Shown here one piece after another: positions 61,796 to 64,000 of a DNA stretch of 64,000 nt; position 1 is the stretch's first letter, and every line of letters starts with the position of its first letter. The notes beneath the pieces are model-generated. The model did no database searches. It saw nothing but the letters and a program-made list of their open reading frames with translations, and was not told where the DNA came from. Both the position numbers and the translations under genes were made by a program. The DNA is taken from the NCBI GenBank assembly GCA_008360955.1, contig LUCM01007265.1, positions 217,719 to 281,718 on the forward strand, read 5' to 3'. The DNA is from Fasciolopsis buskii (taxonomy: Eukaryota > Platyhelminthes > Trematoda > Plagiorchiida > Fasciolidae).

Positions 61796-62049
61796 CCTGG
61801 AAACTGCCTGGTTTCCACTTTATCTCTCGGTTTGACCTTTGCCCCTGAAAGATTGACATTCGGCCTAAAATATTTGGCGCGTTTATTTGTGTGCCGTTTC
61901 CATTTCGAGTATGTGAATATTTTGTCTGTATAAATGATTCAAATTTGTGATTATAGGTCTACATGAGTTGAATTCCGGTTCTCTCAGTTAGCTGAGTTGT
62001 TTGCCTTTCATCCGAATGTATACACGTGTTCCGATTCGATGTGTCTATT

Positions 62050-62940
62050 GAGATCAAATTGTTTGATTAATACCAGGCATCCAAAAACTCCATCGCATGT
62101 CTCGAAGTTGCTTGATCCAGGATGTCAATGTTATCCAGATTGAATTTGCGTCCATCTTGGTCTTCTTGCTCGGATATGAGAGAGAGAGAATGGGTCGCGT
62201 TTACTTGTAACTAGTTTGTGCTCGTACATTCTAGCATTCCTTTTTCTCTCGATTTGACCGATGTAACGCTTGTCGCAGTCCATGCATTTGACTTTGTAAA
62301 CGATGTTTATTCTTTCCCCCGTTTTCAGTCGCTTTGTTGGTTTTGCTACAAGTCTTCTGAACGTTTGGGTGTATCTGTGAGCAACTATGATCCCTTGAGG
62401 TTAATTCAGATACATTTTTGATTTATGGGAGAATGATCCTTCTGTTTCACTGTTCGTTTGCTTGTTCATGTTTTGCACGGTTCTTCTGTGCTGCATTGAG
62501 TTATGACTCGCGTGAACAGGATTCGGATGCATGACCGTTTGTGATTGTTTGGGTTGTTGTTATGAAAGTTTAATATTTGATCCGTATGAGTTTGTTTGCG
62601 ATACACCGTTGTCTCCAGTGTGCCGTTGGCATTCCTTCCAGAAATACCATCTCTCCATCTTTCTTCGATTTCATGGCGAGGCTGATGTCTCTGAATATGT
62701 TGTTGATTATTTTATGTCCTTTCGATATCTCAGCGTTTAACAATTCTGGCCCAAAGTTTTGGCTGGATCCTTGGCATTGCTTTCCCTGAAACAATGGAAC
62801 AACATCAGGATGCGGATTAGCGACTTTAGGTCCTCTTTTAAGAGATCGGTATAAGTTGCTGTTGAAGGGTAAAGCATAGTTTTTCTCACTGCCTTCTTGA
62901 CACAGGGTTGCAATTTTAGGAGTATGTCCCACAGCCGCGA
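62050..62940 (-). mobile_element. Penelope-like element: RT tail and GIY-YIG endonuclease remnant
   Basis: Minus strand: SKKDGEMVFLEGM (about 62670), the EKDG-x-LPFLDV block after the RT palm; then a decayed YRK-x-THTDQYL block (about 62600); GIIVAHRYTQTFRRL (about 62400), and ERINIVYKVKCMDCDKRYIG (about 62315-62256), the GIY-YIG core. Then KRNARMYEHKLVTSKRDP, and after a frameshift LDNIDILDQATSRHAMEFLD (about 62150), the C-terminal part of that nuclease. Two or more frame breaks make it inactive. RT-then-GIY-YIG order defines Penelope-like elements. Confidence 0.8.
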
Positions 62941-63192
62941 AGGAAGGACTGGCGACCCTAACTTTGAAACTTGGAGTGATTTAGAACCATTCGTCGGGAG
63001 TGTTAAAGAACCGACTTGCCATTCACTACCGCAGTGACTGGCGAATTTGGGATTTGGAGCTCTCACCTGTTTTAGAGAAACTACAACAGACCAATAAAAC
63101 CAACTAAAGCTCGATTTCACTGAAGGCCTTGACATTTTGTGGGCGTACGCGAAATATGTCCGAGTGATCTTTCCGTATTTGGATTCACTCAC
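62737..63192 (-). pseudogene. Possible upstream part of the Penelope-like element
   Basis: A 151-codon minus frame just upstream of the Penelope remnant. The part MLYPSTATYTDLLKEDLKSL (about 62870) loosely resembles the loop before the RT core (L-x-D-x-x-TY-x-x-I-x-x-DP), but the palm motifs are not found, so the RT core seems deleted. The first 80 residues are unrecognised. Assignment is by position and weak similarity. Confidence 0.35.
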
Positions 63193-63269
63193 TATCTATT
63201 CCAAAGATCGGACCACAGAACCCAGTATCTTACGCCTAACCTCTGAGTTACTGAACAAAGCTTCTCCCA

Positions 63270-63560
63270 TCGCATTTTTTCAGTACTACAAAGGCAATGG
63301 TGTTCGAAATTTTGCCCTCAAAAACCATGTTTTTGAACCGTGTAGCAAGACGGACCTGACTTCTGTCATGTAAACTCGACCTTCGGTCGACGCCGCAGAT
63401 GTGTAGTCTTAGTAAATGCTGATCGAGCCTCCAACCGATATAAAACCACTGGGTGAAATGCAAGTACCCAGAAAAATAAACTTGTCTGCTTTACCTAGTT
63501 GTCCTGCGTATCGGACGAAACGTTGGTCTTGGCTAATAAAGTATTTGTTTCTATCTTAAT
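63270..63560 (-). mobile_element. RTE-clade non-LTR fragment (short)
   Basis: Minus strand: ADKFIFLGTCISPSGFISVG (about 63480), the FNYLGS block, then EGRVYMTEVRSVLLHGSKTW (about 63385), the GRVY block, with a short deletion between. It resembles but is not the same as the copy at 61 kb. The fragment ends before the Penelope-like remnant begins. Confidence 0.72.
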
Positions 63561-64000
63561 ATTGCTGTTGTTCAGTCACGAGTCCAGTGGGAACATTGTA
63601 CAACGTGAACTTTGGTTTTAGAACCTGACGTGGTTCACTACGAACTGTTTGCTAAACTTTTGAATTGGAATTACAAAATTCAGTGATCCGGGCTTCATGT
63701 ACAGTGTGATGGCTCATGTGTATCATTTGTGGTATGATTCAGAAATATTGTCGGCTTAATTTTAGCCGAAATTCACGAAATCCAAATGGTCGTCGTCGCC
63801 AGCGGATCCTATTTCGAGGTGAACCTATCTGTTATATCTATTTGTTCATAATAACTCATACGCAACTTTCATATGGTTTGATTCTCGCAAACTTTTTACT
63901 CAATTTCTTATTATTTTTGCTGGTTCATTTTATCTCGAATTTCCCTGACTCTAGTCCATGCCGCAGCTATTGAAGTTAGACAATCATCGCTTCGTTATCA
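63561..64000. other. Unassigned sequence at window end
   Basis: An 85-codon + frame (63716-63973) is hydrophobic and T-rich; no family recognised and no exon signals stand out. Confidence 0.3.

Noticed and set aside
1..64000. CRISPR array, bacterial operon or prophage
   Set aside because: No regularly spaced repeats, no bacterial gene packing; introns and retrotransposons show an animal genome.

Overview
The window is a piece of animal nuclear genome with one recognisable host gene and a very large amount of decayed retrotransposon sequence. Split exons with GT-AG introns of 0.9-3 kb, no bacterial-style gene packing, and the particular mix of elements (RTE-clade and Jockey/CR1-like non-LTR elements, a Ty3/gypsy element, a Penelope-like element, a tRNA-derived SINE) point to an invertebrate metazoan. 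I infer a parasitic flatworm (trematode or cestode) from the style of the elements. This is inference, not proof.

Host gene, 1-9.8 kb (+ strand): five consecutive exons (645-871, 3852-4272, 5202-5286, 7417-7565, 9567-9727) encode the C-terminal 346 residues of EMC1, the large lumenal and membrane subunit of the ER membrane protein complex. All phases match, and the last exon carries the C-terminal transmembrane helix and the stop. An AATAAA signal lies 84 bases after the stop. Intron 1 holds a decayed RTE element on the minus strand. Two near-identical inverted copies of an 82-base module with a perfect GACTACC/GGTAGTC hairpin followed by GAAAC bracket the exons (228-309 and 9381-9461).

9.8-19 kb: mostly unassigned AT-rich sequence with a tRNA-like pseudogene (11404-11480, minus), an inverted pair of about 230-base repeats (14.93 and 18.35 kb), one unexplained open frame (about 15.9-16.2 kb), and the first copy of a dispersed repeat called R1 here.

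19-32 kb: + strand non-LTR remnants: family C (19.3-20.8 kb), family D (20.8-22.5 kb), an RTE 3' half (23.7-24.6 kb) and a CR1-like reverse transcriptase scrap (29.4-30.1 kb), with a minus-strand SINE at 27.3 kb.

32-43 kb: a minus-strand Ty3/gypsy element (38.6 to 33.08 kb) with gag, protease, RT, RNase H and integrase all recognisable. It is split by about 1.75 kb of other repeats (R2 and R1). A second family D copy follows on the + strand at 39.4-41.4 kb, then R1 and R2 copies.

45-58 kb: minus-strand non-LTR elements. Family A is present as a 5'-truncated copy (45.4-46.7 kb) followed head to tail by a long copy (46.8 to about 51.5 kb) with ORF1, endonuclease and RT. Family B (52.6-57.5 kb) has ORF1, endonuclease and RT. 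R1 copies lie at 57.5 and 58.7 kb.

58-64 kb: unassigned sequence, a second SINE (60.58 kb), two RTE fragments (61.1-61.8 and 63.3-63.55 kb) and a Penelope-like fragment with a GIY-YIG domain (about 62.05-62.94 kb), all minus strand except the SINE.

Apart from EMC1, every recognised coding stretch is interrupted by stops or frameshifts and looks non-functional.
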